The notes under the pieces: generated by a model | What the model was told of the DNA's origin: nothing | The model's input: the letters and a program-made list of their open reading frames with translations, nothing else | The model's database searches: none | Part shown: one piece after another, positions 33,645 through 42,669 of the stretch | Layout of the letters: every line of letters begins with the position of its first letter | Position numbering within the stretch: position 1 is the stretch's first letter | Source: WJKG01 sp964627305 | Lineage (GTDB): Bacteria > Zixibacteria > MSB-5A5 > GN15 > FEB-12 | Length of the DNA stretch: 64,000 nt | Assembly (NCBI GenBank): GCA_964627305.1 | Contig: CAZVHP010000003.1 | Span: 124,001 to 188,000, forward strand | Reading direction: 5' to 3' | Made by a program: the position numbers and the translations under genes

Positions 33645-36278
33645 GTGGAGATCGTGGTGAGAAGACTTCCGTATCTGGCATGGTTACTGGTCGTTTGTGC
33701 TCCGTTTGTGTCCCTGGCCGAGGTTGTTACGGATTACCGGCTCGACAAAGAGGACGGGCGGACTCGGGTAACGGCTGAGGGTGGGATATCCAGCAATACG
33801 GCCATCGATGTGGGGGAGCATGATGGTGGTGTCATGTTGGCGACCGGCAAGGGCATCAACTACAGCACTGATCGCGGGGCTTCCTGGGTGCTGTGGAATA
33901 CGGAGCGCGGCCTGCCGAGCAACAACGTGTCTGCTTTCTACTCGGGCGGGGGGCGTATCTGGGCTGCCACCAACCACAGTGAACTGGTTCGCGGCATTCT
34001 GACCTCGCTGTCTGACGGGGTGTCGTTTTCAGATGACGATGGCCAGACGTGGACACAGATCGATTTTGGCGAGGGCGGGCAGAACATCCAGTATGTGTGG
34101 GGCGGTGACCGCACCATATACGATATCACCGGTCACACGGATGTGTTGCAGGGCGAGGACTGGGTGTTTTTCACAGCGTTTGCCGGAGGGCTTTTGGGGT
34201 CACGAGACGGTGGTGAAACATGGCAGCGGATCTACCGTCAGCCCTCGGATTCGTTTCAGTTCCAGGGCAATGTGCAGCCGTCTTTGGGCAATCGGTTCTT
34301 CTCATGCAGGGCAGATACGACCCATGCCGACAGCCTCTTTCTGTGGGTTGGCACGGCAGGGGGGCTGTATCAATATGTCTTTGCTACCGAACGAGACAAG
34401 TTGTTCAACAAGTACATTCCGCATATAGCGTTCTGCAACAGCTGTTCCGGAGACACCAGTTGGATATGGTTCGGTGGTGATTATGGTGTGAGCCGCCGGA
34501 CGCTGACGGGAGGCCCGTTCATTTCGCGGTTTGAAGAGGATGGGCTTCGCGGCCCGTTCACATCGGCGATACATGAGACCGGCGGACGGTTGCTGGCAGG
34601 AAGCCTTGACGGGCGCGGTGGTGTGTCACGGGGGCTGGCCGTGTCCGATGACTTTGGCCGGACGTTCGTGCCGTCGAGTTCGTTCGACCAGTATTTCGCC
34701 GCGGCTGACGCCAGAGTTTCCGGATTCGCGGATGTGCGCGATCGGGTCTATATGGCCGGGGGCGGGGCCGGGCTGTGGGTGTCGGATGACCGGGGTGACG
34801 ACTGGACGCACATCTGGGTGGATTCCTCTGACACCAGTGCGGTGAATCTTCGCAACAAGGTGTACGCGGTGTATGCCAACCATGACACGCTTCGGCTGGG
34901 TACGGACTCGGGGCTGGTGACGCTCTTTCTGGATGCATCGGGGGGGATCGACTCCAGCCGTTACTACGTGTTCGCCGATGCCGATACGAGTGCGGCTCGG
35001 ATAATCAAGATCAGGGAGCAGTTTTTTGTCGATACGGCCAGCGGGGAAGTCGATTCGAGCGCCATCTGGACGATTAACCGGCCGGTTACCTCAGCCGGAC
35101 TGCCGATGGTGGGACGTTCCGGCGATGGCGGCCTGACGTGGAAGCACCTGAGGACGGACATTGTCAATCACGATGTGAACTTCCTTGGTGACACGGCGTT
35201 TGTGTGCGGTGAGCTGGGCATCAGGTATACGACTGCCGGCTTCGACCCGCTCACCTTCTACCGGGTGGAAGAATACGTCGGTGACCGCAAAGTCGATGAG
35301 CTGCTTCAGGACACGATCCTGGCTTGTGAGATTCGTGGCGACACCATTGTCTGGGGATGCAGCCGGGGGTACGCGATTTCGGTTGATCGCGGCAAGACAT
35401 ATGACATAGTGCGACCGAACGTCGATCCATACGCGCCGGATTTTGCGATCCGGTTTCCGTACGACGTGGCCAACATCACGGGCGAGTGGATCATAGCGAT
35501 TGCTGTTGAGGATCCGCGTGGTGTGAATGTCGAAGGCAATTTCAGTCGGGTGTGGATTTCCATGCGGCCGACCTCTATCGGTTCTCCGGGAGTGGCCCGG
35601 GGGATATGGCAGGCGGTGACGGATACACTCGGCGATACCACCGGGTATTCCATTCGGTGGCAGAAGGTGTATGATGATTTTGCGTGGAATATTGCGTTCA
35701 ATGGCGACACGGCCTTTCTTGCCACCAATGACGGGTTGTTTATGGCCGAGGTCGGCAGTCGGGATGCTGCCGATGTTTCGTGGGAGCAGCTTGAGTTCAT
35801 CGATGAGGATCTTGAGCGCCTGGTACTGGCCGACGCCGAGGTATATGGAGTCGGGGCGGTGACCACCGATTTGTGGGTGGGGACAGAGGACCGCAATGTG
35901 AGGATCGATCTGACTTCGGCGGGACTGGCTGCGCGTGATGCGTTCTATGTGACGGACACTGATACGCCGGCCGATGAGGTCTATGCTTTTCCGGTCCCGT
36001 TCAGCCATGCCTACAATCTCGCGGTCGATTTTCACTTTGTGCTCACCGAGGCAACGACGGTGACAATTGAAGTATACGATTTTGCCATGAACCTGGTGGC
36101 TAAGGTGGTCGACGGGCAGCAGTTCCCGGCGGGTGTGTATCCGCAGACAGGCAGCTTGCGACCGGTGTGGGACGGGCGCAACGGCCAGGGCGATCAGGTT
36201 GCGGTGGGTGTTTACTATTTCAAGGTCGAGCTGGGCAGTGGCGATACTCGCTGGGGCAAGCTGGCGATCATGCCGTAA
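33645..36278 (+). CDS. Secreted BNR/Ycf48-like beta-propeller with C-terminal sorting domain
   Basis: 877 residues from the GTG at 33645. This start gives a clean signal peptide (VRRLPYLAWLLVVCAP...); the frame is open further upstream but starts there would place a charged stretch in front. The body has repeated sialidase-type Asp-box elements (STDRGASWVLW, SDDDGQTWTQI, SRDGGETWQRI, SDDRGDDWTHI, SGDGGLTWKHL, SVDRGKTYDIV), indicating one or two beta-propellers. The last ~90 residues form a FlgD-Ig-like domain (YAFPVPFSHAYN, TIEVYDFAMNLV, PVWDGRNGQGD, VGVYYFKVEL), close to the type IX sorting domain. A sialidase active site is not evident. It is followed after 9 nt by two PorV-like genes. Confidence 0.75.
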   Translation: MEIVVRRLPYLAWLLVVCAPFVSLAEVVTDYRLDKEDGRTRVTAEGGISSNTAIDVGEHDGGVMLATGKGINYSTDRGASWVLWNTERGLPSNNVSAFYSGGGRIWAATNHSELVRGILTSLSDGVSFSDDDGQTWTQIDFGEGGQNIQYVWGGDRTIYDITGHTDVLQGEDWVFFTAFAGGLLGSRDGGETWQRIYRQPSDSFQFQGNVQPSLGNRFFSCRADTTHADSLFLWVGTAGGLYQYVFATERDKLFNKYIPHIAFCNSCSGDTSWIWFGGDYGVSRRTLTGGPFISRFEEDGLRGPFTSAIHETGGRLLAGSLDGRGGVSRGLAVSDDFGRTFVPSSSFDQYFAAADARVSGFADVRDRVYMAGGGAGLWVSDDRGDDWTHIWVDSSDTSAVNLRNKVYAVYANHDTLRLGTDSGLVTLFLDASGGIDSSRYYVFADADTSAARIIKIREQFFVDTASGEVDSSAIWTINRPVTSAGLPMVGRSGDGGLTWKHLRTDIVNHDVNFLGDTAFVCGELGIRYTTAGFDPLTFYRVEEYVGDRKVDELLQDTILACEIRGDTIVWGCSRGYAISVDRGKTYDIVRPNVDPYAPDFAIRFPYDVANITGEWIIAIAVEDPRGVNVEGNFSRVWISMRPTSIGSPGVARGIWQAVTDTLGDTTGYSIRWQKVYDDFAWNIAFNGDTAFLATNDGLFMAEVGSRDAADVSWEQLEFIDEDLERLVLADAEVYGVGAVTTDLWVGTEDRNVRIDLTSAGLAARDAFYVTDTDTPADEVYAFPVPFSHAYNLAVDFHFVLTEATTVTIEVYDFAMNLVAKVVDGQQFPAGVYPQTGSLRPVWDGRNGQGDQVAVGVYYFKVELGSGDTRWGKLAIMP

Positions 36279-36287
36279 GGAGTAGTC

Positions 36288-37271
36288 ATGCGAAAGTCTG
36301 CGTTTGCGATAGTATTGGTGCTTGTCTCGGCGATGGCGGTATGGGCTGCCGATGGTGACGGCGGGTACGCCGGCAGTTTTCTGCAGGTGCCGATAGGTGC
36401 TCGTCCGACGGCAATGGGCGGAGCGTACATCGCGATAGCCAATGACGGCGCCGGTGCGCTGTACAACCCGGCGGGGCTGAGCACGCTTCAGAAGAAGATG
36501 TTTGCGACGTCGTACCGGGCGATGGACCTGGACCGGAGACTGGGCTATGTGTTTCTGGCGTTTCCGACACACCTGAGTTCGGCGCTGGGATTCCATTATC
36601 TGTATGCGGGGTCGGGCAGTGTCGATGCCCGCAACACCGATGGTGATGTGCTTGGCTGGGAGCTGGCGGAGAACAATCACGTGTTCAGTGTTGTCTTTGC
36701 GAAGCGATTCGAGCGCTGGTTCTCAGCCGGTATCAAGATGAACTACATGTACACCCGTTACTGGGAGATGAGTGCCAACACGGTGGGAATTGATCTCGGC
36801 ACGATGTTCTATGTCAGTGACTTGTTTGGCCGGGTGCGGCGGGACCGTATGCCGGTGCAGGATATCCGGGTGGGGCTGACGCTTCGCTCTATAGGGGCGG
36901 TGAACAACTGGAACAGTGATCGCTACGTGCGCGAGCACCTCGGTCGGTCGTTTCCGGCGGTGGAGCAGGAGGATGACTACCCTATAGAATTCGGAATCGG
37001 AGTGTCGGGCAGATTGATGGAGCGCCGCTTGCTGTTGGCGACGGATGTAAAGAAGAATACCCAGCAGGGTGCGGCGTTTCACGCCGGCGCCGAGTATTTC
37101 ATCCGGCCGCAGTTTGCGGTCCGTGCCGGATTCAGCGATGGCCGTTTGACTGCGGGAACCGGGTATGTCTTTCGGCTGAGTAACCATGTGTTGGCGGTCG
37201 ACTACGCTTTCTCTACGGACAAGGCCGATGAAGGCTCCGAGCACATCTTTTCGTTCGACATCCTGTTTTGA
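36288..37271 (+). CDS. PorV/PorQ family outer-membrane beta-barrel protein
   Basis: 327 residues. Signal peptide (about 1-20, ending VWAAD), then the family signature VPIGARPTAMGGAYIAIAND and ALYNPAGL, then a FadL-like barrel ending in IFSFDILF. It follows the secreted propeller by 9 nt and precedes a second PorV-like gene by 13 nt. The propeller carries a sorting-type tail, so a role of these barrels in its export or surface display is a reasonable inference. Confidence 0.82.
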   Translation: MRKSAFAIVLVLVSAMAVWAADGDGGYAGSFLQVPIGARPTAMGGAYIAIANDGAGALYNPAGLSTLQKKMFATSYRAMDLDRRLGYVFLAFPTHLSSALGFHYLYAGSGSVDARNTDGDVLGWELAENNHVFSVVFAKRFERWFSAGIKMNYMYTRYWEMSANTVGIDLGTMFYVSDLFGRVRRDRMPVQDIRVGLTLRSIGAVNNWNSDRYVREHLGRSFPAVEQEDDYPIEFGIGVSGRLMERRLLLATDVKKNTQQGAAFHAGAEYFIRPQFAVRAGFSDGRLTAGTGYVFRLSNHVLAVDYAFSTDKADEGSEHIFSFDILF

Positions 37272-37284
37272 GGTATAACACGGC

Positions 37285-38202
37285 GTGAACCACCGAAGAA
37301 CATATGCGATTATCGCGCTCACTCTGCTCCTGTCGCTTGCGGGTACCGAGGTGTTGGCGCAGAACAAGACGGTCGATGGAGCAGCGCTTCTGAAGGTTGA
37401 CGCCACGGCGCGTCCGGCGGGAATGGGCGGGGCCTTCGTGTCAATTGCGGCCGATGCCCGCTCCCCGATCTATAACCCGGCAGCCGCGGTTGGCGGCGAG
37501 GGGTTCCAGTTGTCACTGGGGCACACCGAGTACTGGGAAGATGTTCGCCTCGAGACGGGTGTGTTTACGAAATCGGTTTCGTCGCAGTGGTGGCTTCATG
37601 GCGGTATTCGTTACGGCACGGTTGACAACATCGAGGCGCGTGAAATCGCCAGTACTGAACCGACCAGCCTGTTTGATGCCAATGATGTGTCGTTCAAGCT
37701 CGGGCTGGCTCGTATGGTTACGGGCAATGTCGCAGTCGGCGTTTCTGCAGGATGGATACTGGAGAAGATTGAGGCGTTCAGCGGGTCCGCGTTCAACCTT
37801 GATCTGGGTGTCTGGGCACGACCGCGAGAGAATCTGAGTGTGGGCGCCTCGGTGACACAATTGGGTGGCGACCTGGAACTGACCGCCAGCGGCAAAGGTG
37901 TCTCGGAGACGGTGACGCTGCCGACGATCTACCGGGCGGGGATGTCGTACGTGTTTGACCGCTATCTCGGCGCCGCTGATCTGGTGATCGTCGATGACGA
38001 GGTGCATGTGCACCTGGGTGCGGAAGCGACGGTGCACGCGATGCTCTCGCTGCGCACAGGATACATGACAGGGTACGACACCAGGAGCTTTACGGTGGGG
38101 GCCTCGTTCAGCAAGCGTGAAGTGACGGTCGATTATGCCTTTGTTCCGTTCGGTGAGAATCTTGGGAATTCACATCTTTTTAATTTAACCCTTTCTCTGT
38201 AA
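37285..38202 (+). CDS. PorV/PorQ family outer-membrane beta-barrel protein
   Basis: 305 residues from a GTG. Signal peptide (about 1-24, ending VLAQN), then KVDATARPAGMGGAFVSIAAD and SPIYNPAAAVGG, the same signature as the upstream paralogue, then barrel strands ending LFNLTLSL. Sequence divergence from the 36288 gene is large outside the signature, so this is an old duplication. The dehydrogenase gene follows after 21 nt. Confidence 0.82.
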   Translation: MNHRRTYAIIALTLLLSLAGTEVLAQNKTVDGAALLKVDATARPAGMGGAFVSIAADARSPIYNPAAAVGGEGFQLSLGHTEYWEDVRLETGVFTKSVSSQWWLHGGIRYGTVDNIEAREIASTEPTSLFDANDVSFKLGLARMVTGNVAVGVSAGWILEKIEAFSGSAFNLDLGVWARPRENLSVGASVTQLGGDLELTASGKGVSETVTLPTIYRAGMSYVFDRYLGAADLVIVDDEVHVHLGAEATVHAMLSLRTGYMTGYDTRSFTVGASFSKREVTVDYAFVPFGENLGNSHLFNLTLSL

Positions 38203-38223
38203 ACCTCAGGAGACCTTGCGACT

Positions 38224-39342
38224 ATGGCCAAGTACAAAGTAGCGTGGATGCCCGGCGATGGTGTGGGCAATGACGTGATGGAAGCCGCAAAGATCGTACT
38301 GGATAAGTGTGATTTCGATGCCGAGTACGTTCATGCTGACATCGGATGGGAGTTCTGGAAGACGGAGGCGAACCCGCTTCCTGATCGTACTGTCGACATC
38401 CTCAAGAACGTTGACTGTGCATTGTTTGGTGCTATCACCTCGATGCCGAAGGAAGAATGTGAGAAGGAGCTCATCCCGGAGCTTCAGGGGAAAGGGCACG
38501 TGTATGCCTCGCCGATTGTGCGTCTGCGGCAGGAGTTCAATTTGCGCACCAACCTTCGTCCGTGCAAAGCATATCCCGGCAACCCGCTGAACTACAAGGA
38601 TGATATCGATCTGGTGGTGTTCCGCGAGAACACCGAGGATTTGTATGTGGGAGTGGAGTTTCACCCGCTGCCTGATGAGGTCCGCGAGGTTGTCAGAAAG
38701 CACAACAAGAAGATGGCTCGGTTTGACAGCACCCCGGGCGATGATATCGCGGTGAGCCTGCGTATCAACACGCGTACGGGCTGCCGCAACATCATCACTG
38801 ACGCTTTCGAATATGCCCGGAAGCACGGTTACAAGAGTGTGACCGTGGTCGAAAAGCCGAATGTGGTCCGCGAGACCTCCGGGTTGATGGTGCGCACGGC
38901 GCGCGAGGTGGCCAGGAACTACCCGGGCATCGAGCTGTGGGAGACCAATATCGACGCCATGTGCATGTGGCTGATCAAGAACCCGAACGACTACGGGGTG
39001 CTGGTGACCTCGAACATGTTCGGTGATATCGTTTCCGATTTGTGTGCACAGCTGGTCGGAGGTCTGGGATTTGCCGCCAGCGGGAATATTGGCGACAGCC
39101 TGGCCGTGTTCGAGCCGACCCACGGCAGTGCGCCCAAGTACGCCGGGCAGTACAAGGTGAACCCGATGGCCATGCTGCTTTCGGTCAAGCTGATGTTTGA
39201 CTGGCTGGGCGAGAACGACAAGGGTGTCACGCTTGATCGGGCGCTGGCGGCCGTCATTAAAGAGGGCAAGGTGCGTACCTATGACATGGGCGGCAGCAAC
39301 ACCACTCTTGAGGTGGCCCAGGCCGTTGCGGCAAAGCTGTAG
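38224..39342 (+). CDS. Isocitrate/isopropylmalate dehydrogenase family enzyme, probably isocitrate dehydrogenase
   Basis: 372 residues, the short form of the beta-decarboxylating dehydrogenases. The substrate loop with Arg residues (RLRQEFNLRTNLRPCK) and FRENTEDLYVGVE favour isocitrate over isopropylmalate. In the cofactor loop HGSAPKYAG the Lys-Tyr pair is the one used for NADP in the E. coli enzyme. It would oxidise isocitrate to 2-oxoglutarate in the TCA cycle. Homoisocitrate or tartrate dehydrogenase is the alternative. It is oddly placed at the end of an outer-membrane operon and is followed by a terminator. Confidence 0.85.
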   Translation: MAKYKVAWMPGDGVGNDVMEAAKIVLDKCDFDAEYVHADIGWEFWKTEANPLPDRTVDILKNVDCALFGAITSMPKEECEKELIPELQGKGHVYASPIVRLRQEFNLRTNLRPCKAYPGNPLNYKDDIDLVVFRENTEDLYVGVEFHPLPDEVREVVRKHNKKMARFDSTPGDDIAVSLRINTRTGCRNIITDAFEYARKHGYKSVTVVEKPNVVRETSGLMVRTAREVARNYPGIELWETNIDAMCMWLIKNPNDYGVLVTSNMFGDIVSDLCAQLVGGLGFAASGNIGDSLAVFEPTHGSAPKYAGQYKVNPMAMLLSVKLMFDWLGENDKGVTLDRALAAVIKEGKVRTYDMGGSNTTLEVAQAVAAKL

Positions 39343-39377
39343 GTGCGCGTCGCACTAAGTTGCAGTGATTCACAGTC

Positions 39378-39408
39378 AGGGCGGAGCCGAAGGGCTTCGC
39401 CCTTTCTC
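39378..39408 (+). terminator. Rho-independent terminator after the dehydrogenase
   Basis: An 11-bp stem (39378-39388 with 39393-39403, one G-U pair) and GAAG loop are followed by TTCTC. The T run is short but in the right place for the plus-strand operon. Confidence 0.7.
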
Positions 39409-39446
39409 ATGCCGCTGCTTGTCGCTGCCTGCTGCTCAGTCTGATC

Positions 39447-41654
39447 TCAGGGGCAGTCGGCCGGGGGCACACCACCGGAGAACAGGTAGCCCACAAGGTG
39501 GGTCGCGTCCTGGACGTTCATGATGCCGTCGCCATTGACGTCGGCTTCATCGGGGCATCCGGGGGGATCCGTACCAGAGAACAGGTAGCTCACGAGCGAC
39601 GTCAGGTCACTGATGTTCACCTGGTCCAGGGGATCGTTATCGAAGTTGCCACGAATCCCCACACAGCAACAGGCGTCGCCGATGCCGTCATTGTCGGTGT
39701 CGGCCTGATCGGGATTGTAGACATCGGGGCAATTGTCATCCGGGCAGGTATTGGCGGCGAAGCCTGGGTTTCCGAATCCGTCGCCATCGGTGTCGGTGCA
39801 CTCATCGCAGGCGTCGCCGATGCCGTCATTGTCGGTGTCGGCCTGATCGGGATTGTAGACATCGGGGCAATTGTCATCCGGGCAGGTATTGGCGGCGAAG
39901 CCTGGGTTTCCGAATCCGTCGCCATCGGTGTCGGTGCACTCATCGCAGGCGTCGCCGATGCCGTCATTGTCGGTGTCGGCCTGATCGGGATTGTAGACAT
40001 CGGGGCAGTTATCGTCCCAGTTGGGACGACCGTCGTTATCGGGATCGTTGAGCGTGACCGTGACGCGGAAGCCGCATGTGGCGCTATTGCCGGAGGCATC
40101 CTCAGCCGTGATGAGAACCATCGTCATCCCCGTATCGAAGTACGACCCGGAGGGCGGGTTGGCTGAGACCTCGACACCGGGGCAGTTATCCTCCGCTGAG
40201 AAGGAGTAGTCGACAAACGCGCCATAGTAGCCCGAATCGTTGAAGACCTGAATGTCTTCCGGGCATACGACGGTGGGAGGTTGATCGTCGTAGACGGTGA
40301 CGGTGAAAGCGCACGTGTCCGTGTTGCCCATGATATCGGTGGCGATCACCTGTACGGGCGTTTCGCCGACCTCGAAGTAGGTGCCGGAGGGTGGGTTGGC
40401 TGCGACGGTGGCGAAGGGGCAGTTGTCCGTGACGCCGATATCGAACAGGACGGTGGCGCCGCAGGCGTCAGTCTCAGCGGAAAGGACGGTGTCCGGCGGA
40501 CAGATGGCGGTCGGAGGTTGGTTGTCCTGCACGAATACCTCGAAGACACAGGTGTCCTTGTTACCGGAGGCATCGGTGGCAATACACCAGACCAGGTTCT
40601 GTCCAACCAGGAAGAACGACCCCGATGATGGTTCGCAGTCAATAGTCAGCACCGAGCAGTTGTCGGTGGCCTCGACCGTATAGCTGAAGACAGTGCCGAA
40701 TTGCCCGGGGGCAGTGTTGACAGTGGTATCGGCGGGGCAGGTGATGACCGGCGGCTCTGTGTCCACGACCGTGATGGTGAAGCTGCAGGTGTCGGCCAGA
40801 CCGGTGGAGTCGACTGCGATGCAGGTGACATCGTGGTCGCCGACCGGGAAGCTGCTGCCGGGCGGGGGAGTGCAGGTGATGCTGACGCCGGGGAAATTGT
40901 CATAGGCGACGGCAGTAAACTCCACCACCGCGGCGCACTGTCCGGGCGCAGCGGTGACGGTGGTATCAGCGGGGCAGACCGCGATCGGCGGCTGGTTGTC
41001 GACGGCGGTCATCCAGACGCCGCCGTTGTAGAAGTCGATACTGCGCTGCAGAGCCCCGCCCGAGCCGGAGCCACCGTCGCATGAGGCCGGGGCGCCGTGG
41101 ATGGTCGGGAAGGGGGAGTTGTCGGTGATGAGAAAGTCGGCATAGCCGTTGAAGTCATACACGTCGGCGGATCCGATGAGGGTATCGCCCGTCTGGTCGG
41201 AGAGCGTGTTATCGCCGCAGTCGAACCAGATCCACTTGAGGGGAAAAAACTGATCGGTCAGGGTGGTGTCGCAGCCGGTCAGAAACGTGACCACCGCCAG
41301 CACGCCGGACTGGTCGGCGTAGCAGGAAGGGTGATGGGGGCCGTTGTTGATATCGGCAATGGAAGTGAGGCGCACGCTGTTTTGCGGGGCGGGGGCGTGG
41401 GTGAAGTACTCCCAGCCGCAGCCGATCAGCAGATCGCCGGGGGCGGCATGATGCACCGTGAGCGAGGGGTCGTACCGGAAGACGAGGTCGAAGCCGCCCA
41501 GAGTTTGCGACTCGGGGTTCTCAAGAGAAATGGCGACAGTGATGTATGTCTCCGGAAGGGCGCCGGATATGCGGTCCAGCCGGATTGCCATATTGGCAAG
41601 AGCGGTATGGGATATCACAGTGCTCAGAAAAAGCATCAGAAGCAGCTTTTTCAT
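39447..41654 (-). CDS. Secreted cohesin-like / HYR / TSP3-repeat / dockerin protein
   Basis: 735 residues from the ATG at 41654 (MKKLLLMLFLSTV; CGGAGG upstream), with a signal peptide of ~20. Order of modules: a cohesin-like domain (~20-165: GFDLVFRYDPSLTV); four HYR domains (~217-535), each starting PP-x-x-x-CP-x-D and ending DTC/ATC-x-F-x-V-x-V; calcium-binding thrombospondin type 3 repeats (~536-662: DNDGIGDACDEC, DTDGDGFGNPGF); and a C-terminal dockerin with two Asp-rich loops (QVNISDLTSLVSYLF and ADVNGDGIMNVQDATHLVGYLF). No enzyme domain is present. A surface or matrix protein stabilised by calcium is likely. The TSP3 part contains two identical tandem 138-bp units. Confidence 0.87.
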   Translation of the reverse strand: MKKLLLMLFLSTVISHTALANMAIRLDRISGALPETYITVAISLENPESQTLGGFDLVFRYDPSLTVHHAAPGDLLIGCGWEYFTHAPAPQNSVRLTSIADINNGPHHPSCYADQSGVLAVVTFLTGCDTTLTDQFFPLKWIWFDCGDNTLSDQTGDTLIGSADVYDFNGYADFLITDNSPFPTIHGAPASCDGGSGSGGALQRSIDFYNGGVWMTAVDNQPPIAVCPADTTVTAAPGQCAAVVEFTAVAYDNFPGVSITCTPPPGSSFPVGDHDVTCIAVDSTGLADTCSFTITVVDTEPPVITCPADTTVNTAPGQFGTVFSYTVEATDNCSVLTIDCEPSSGSFFLVGQNLVWCIATDASGNKDTCVFEVFVQDNQPPTAICPPDTVLSAETDACGATVLFDIGVTDNCPFATVAANPPSGTYFEVGETPVQVIATDIMGNTDTCAFTVTVYDDQPPTVVCPEDIQVFNDSGYYGAFVDYSFSAEDNCPGVEVSANPPSGSYFDTGMTMVLITAEDASGNSATCGFRVTVTLNDPDNDGRPNWDDNCPDVYNPDQADTDNDGIGDACDECTDTDGDGFGNPGFAANTCPDDNCPDVYNPDQADTDNDGIGDACDECTDTDGDGFGNPGFAANTCPDDNCPDVYNPDQADTDNDGIGDACCCVGIRGNFDNDPLDQVNISDLTSLVSYLFSGTDPPGCPDEADVNGDGIMNVQDATHLVGYLFSGGVPPADCP
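39673..40007 (-). repeat. Tandem 138-bp repeats in the TSP3 region
   Basis: Units start at 39673, 39811 and 39949. The first two are identical base for base over 138 bp (46 codons). The third matches for about 60 bp and then diverges. The repeat keeps the reading frame and encodes one calcium-binding TSP3 block per unit. Identity at silent sites indicates a very recent duplication or ongoing homogenisation. Confidence 0.95.
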
Positions 41655-41986
41655 TGTGACCTCCGTAAAGTGCTTGTCGGGGGCAAGGTTCACCGGATCA
41701 CCGGGGAAGCTGTCCTCGCGGGCTGTCAGAGACTCTGCGGTCTGTCAGGTTCTGGATCTGGGCTATGGTATGTGTCGGCAGTTCCTCCTGCGTGTGTTAA
41801 CGGAGTCTGCGGTATCGACGATTGGTTGTCACAGGTAAACTACGGGGTCAGGGCGGGATTATGCAAACAGAATCTGGGCGCGACCGGGTCTTTGACGGGC
41901 CGCGGGCAGGCGGGGGAGACCTGCCGCCTACAGAGCACAATCGGGGTGGGGCACCGGTGAGAACCAGCCCCGATATCCCGCGGCGC
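41655..41986. other. Gene-free interval between rdgB and the HYR protein
   Basis: I see no gene. Close to the HYR start is its ribosome-binding site. Short direct repeats of CTGTCAG and CACCGG lie at about 41694-41750. A weak hairpin (41940-41946 with 41968-41974) stands 13 nt beyond the rdgB stop and may end that transcript, but no T run follows it. I see no convincing promoter for the HYR gene. Confidence 0.4.
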
Positions 41987-42592
41987 CTACGACTGAGGGC
42001 GGTTGAGGCGTTCGATGATTTTGTCACGGGCGAGGGTGAGGGCCTTGCCTCGGTGCGAGACGCTGTTCTTCTGCTCGAGCGTCATTTCGGAGAAGCGTGT
42101 GCCGGAGGGGGGATAGTGGAAGACGGGGTCATAGCCGAAGCCCTCTTTGCCGCCGAGATCGCGGGTGATGAATCCCTCGGCCGTGCCCTCGACAACATCA
42201 TGGTCCCTGTCGCCCCACCAGATGCAGATGACACACCGGAAGCGGGCGGTGCGACGCTCATCGGGGATGGACTTCATCATGTCGAGCAGTTTGCGGTTGT
42301 TGTCCTCGTAGGTGCAGCCCTCGCCGGCGAAGCGGCTGGAGTACACGCTGGGGGCGCCCGCGAGCGCATCGACCTCCAGCCCGGAATCATCGGCGAGCGC
42401 CGGCAGGCCGGTGAACTCGCTGATAGCGCGCGCCTTCAGCCGGGCGTTGTCTGTAAGGGTGAAGCCGGTCTCGTCGGGGTCGGGGAAATCCAGGAAGTCA
42501 TCGCGGGTCATGATGGTGATCGGGAGATCATCGAGCAGGTGTTTGATTTCGCGGATCTTGTCGGTGTTGTTGGTGGCGAGCACAAGCTGCAT
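41987..42592 (-). CDS. rdgB: XTP/dITP pyrophosphatase (RdgB/HAM1)
   Basis: 201 residues. Start MQLVLATNNTDKIREIKHLL; conserved TGLPALADDSGLEVDAL, and near the C-terminus FGYDPVFHYP and FSEMTLEQKNSVSHRGKAL. It hydrolyses non-canonical purine nucleoside triphosphates (XTP, ITP, dITP) to monophosphates and so protects DNA and RNA. It has its own strong promoter right behind the accessory gene upstream. Confidence 0.95.
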   Translation of the reverse strand: MQLVLATNNTDKIREIKHLLDDLPITIMTRDDFLDFPDPDETGFTLTDNARLKARAISEFTGLPALADDSGLEVDALAGAPSVYSSRFAGEGCTYEDNNRKLLDMMKSIPDERRTARFRCVICIWWGDRDHDVVEGTAEGFITRDLGGKEGFGYDPVFHYPPSGTRFSEMTLEQKNSVSHRGKALTLARDKIIERLNRPQS

Positions 42593-42624
42593 GTCCGGGC
42601 CCTTTGGCTGGTGGTTTTCGTCCC

Positions 42625-42653
42625 TTTATACGGTGCGCGGATGGGGGTGTCAA
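42625..42653 (-). promoter_or_regulatory. Strong sigma70-type promoter of rdgB
   Basis: On the minus strand TTGACA (42653-42648), a 17-bp spacer and TATAAA (42630-42625). It gives a leader of about 26 nt. It begins 17 nt after the end of the upstream accessory gene, so rdgB is expressed independently of the accessory patch. Confidence 0.8.
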
Positions 42654-42669
42654 GGGGGGAGTGACGGCG

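Noticed and set aside
35091..36680. 529-codon minus-strand frame opposite the propeller gene
   Set aside because: It spans the end of the propeller gene and the start of the next PorV-like gene in antisense and is rich in Arg, His and Ile as expected from reversed GC-rich code.
38224..39342. 3-isopropylmalate dehydrogenase considered
   Set aside because: The FRENTEDLYVGVE and PKYAG motifs fit isocitrate-type enzymes better, and no leucine genes are nearby.
39673..40007. Regular repeats considered as a CRISPR array
   Set aside because: The units are contiguous 138-bp copies inside a coding frame with no unique spacers.
39498..40166. Repetitive 222-codon plus-strand frame opposite the TSP3 repeats
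   Set aside because: Its repeats simply reflect the 138-bp tandem units of the real gene on the other strand.
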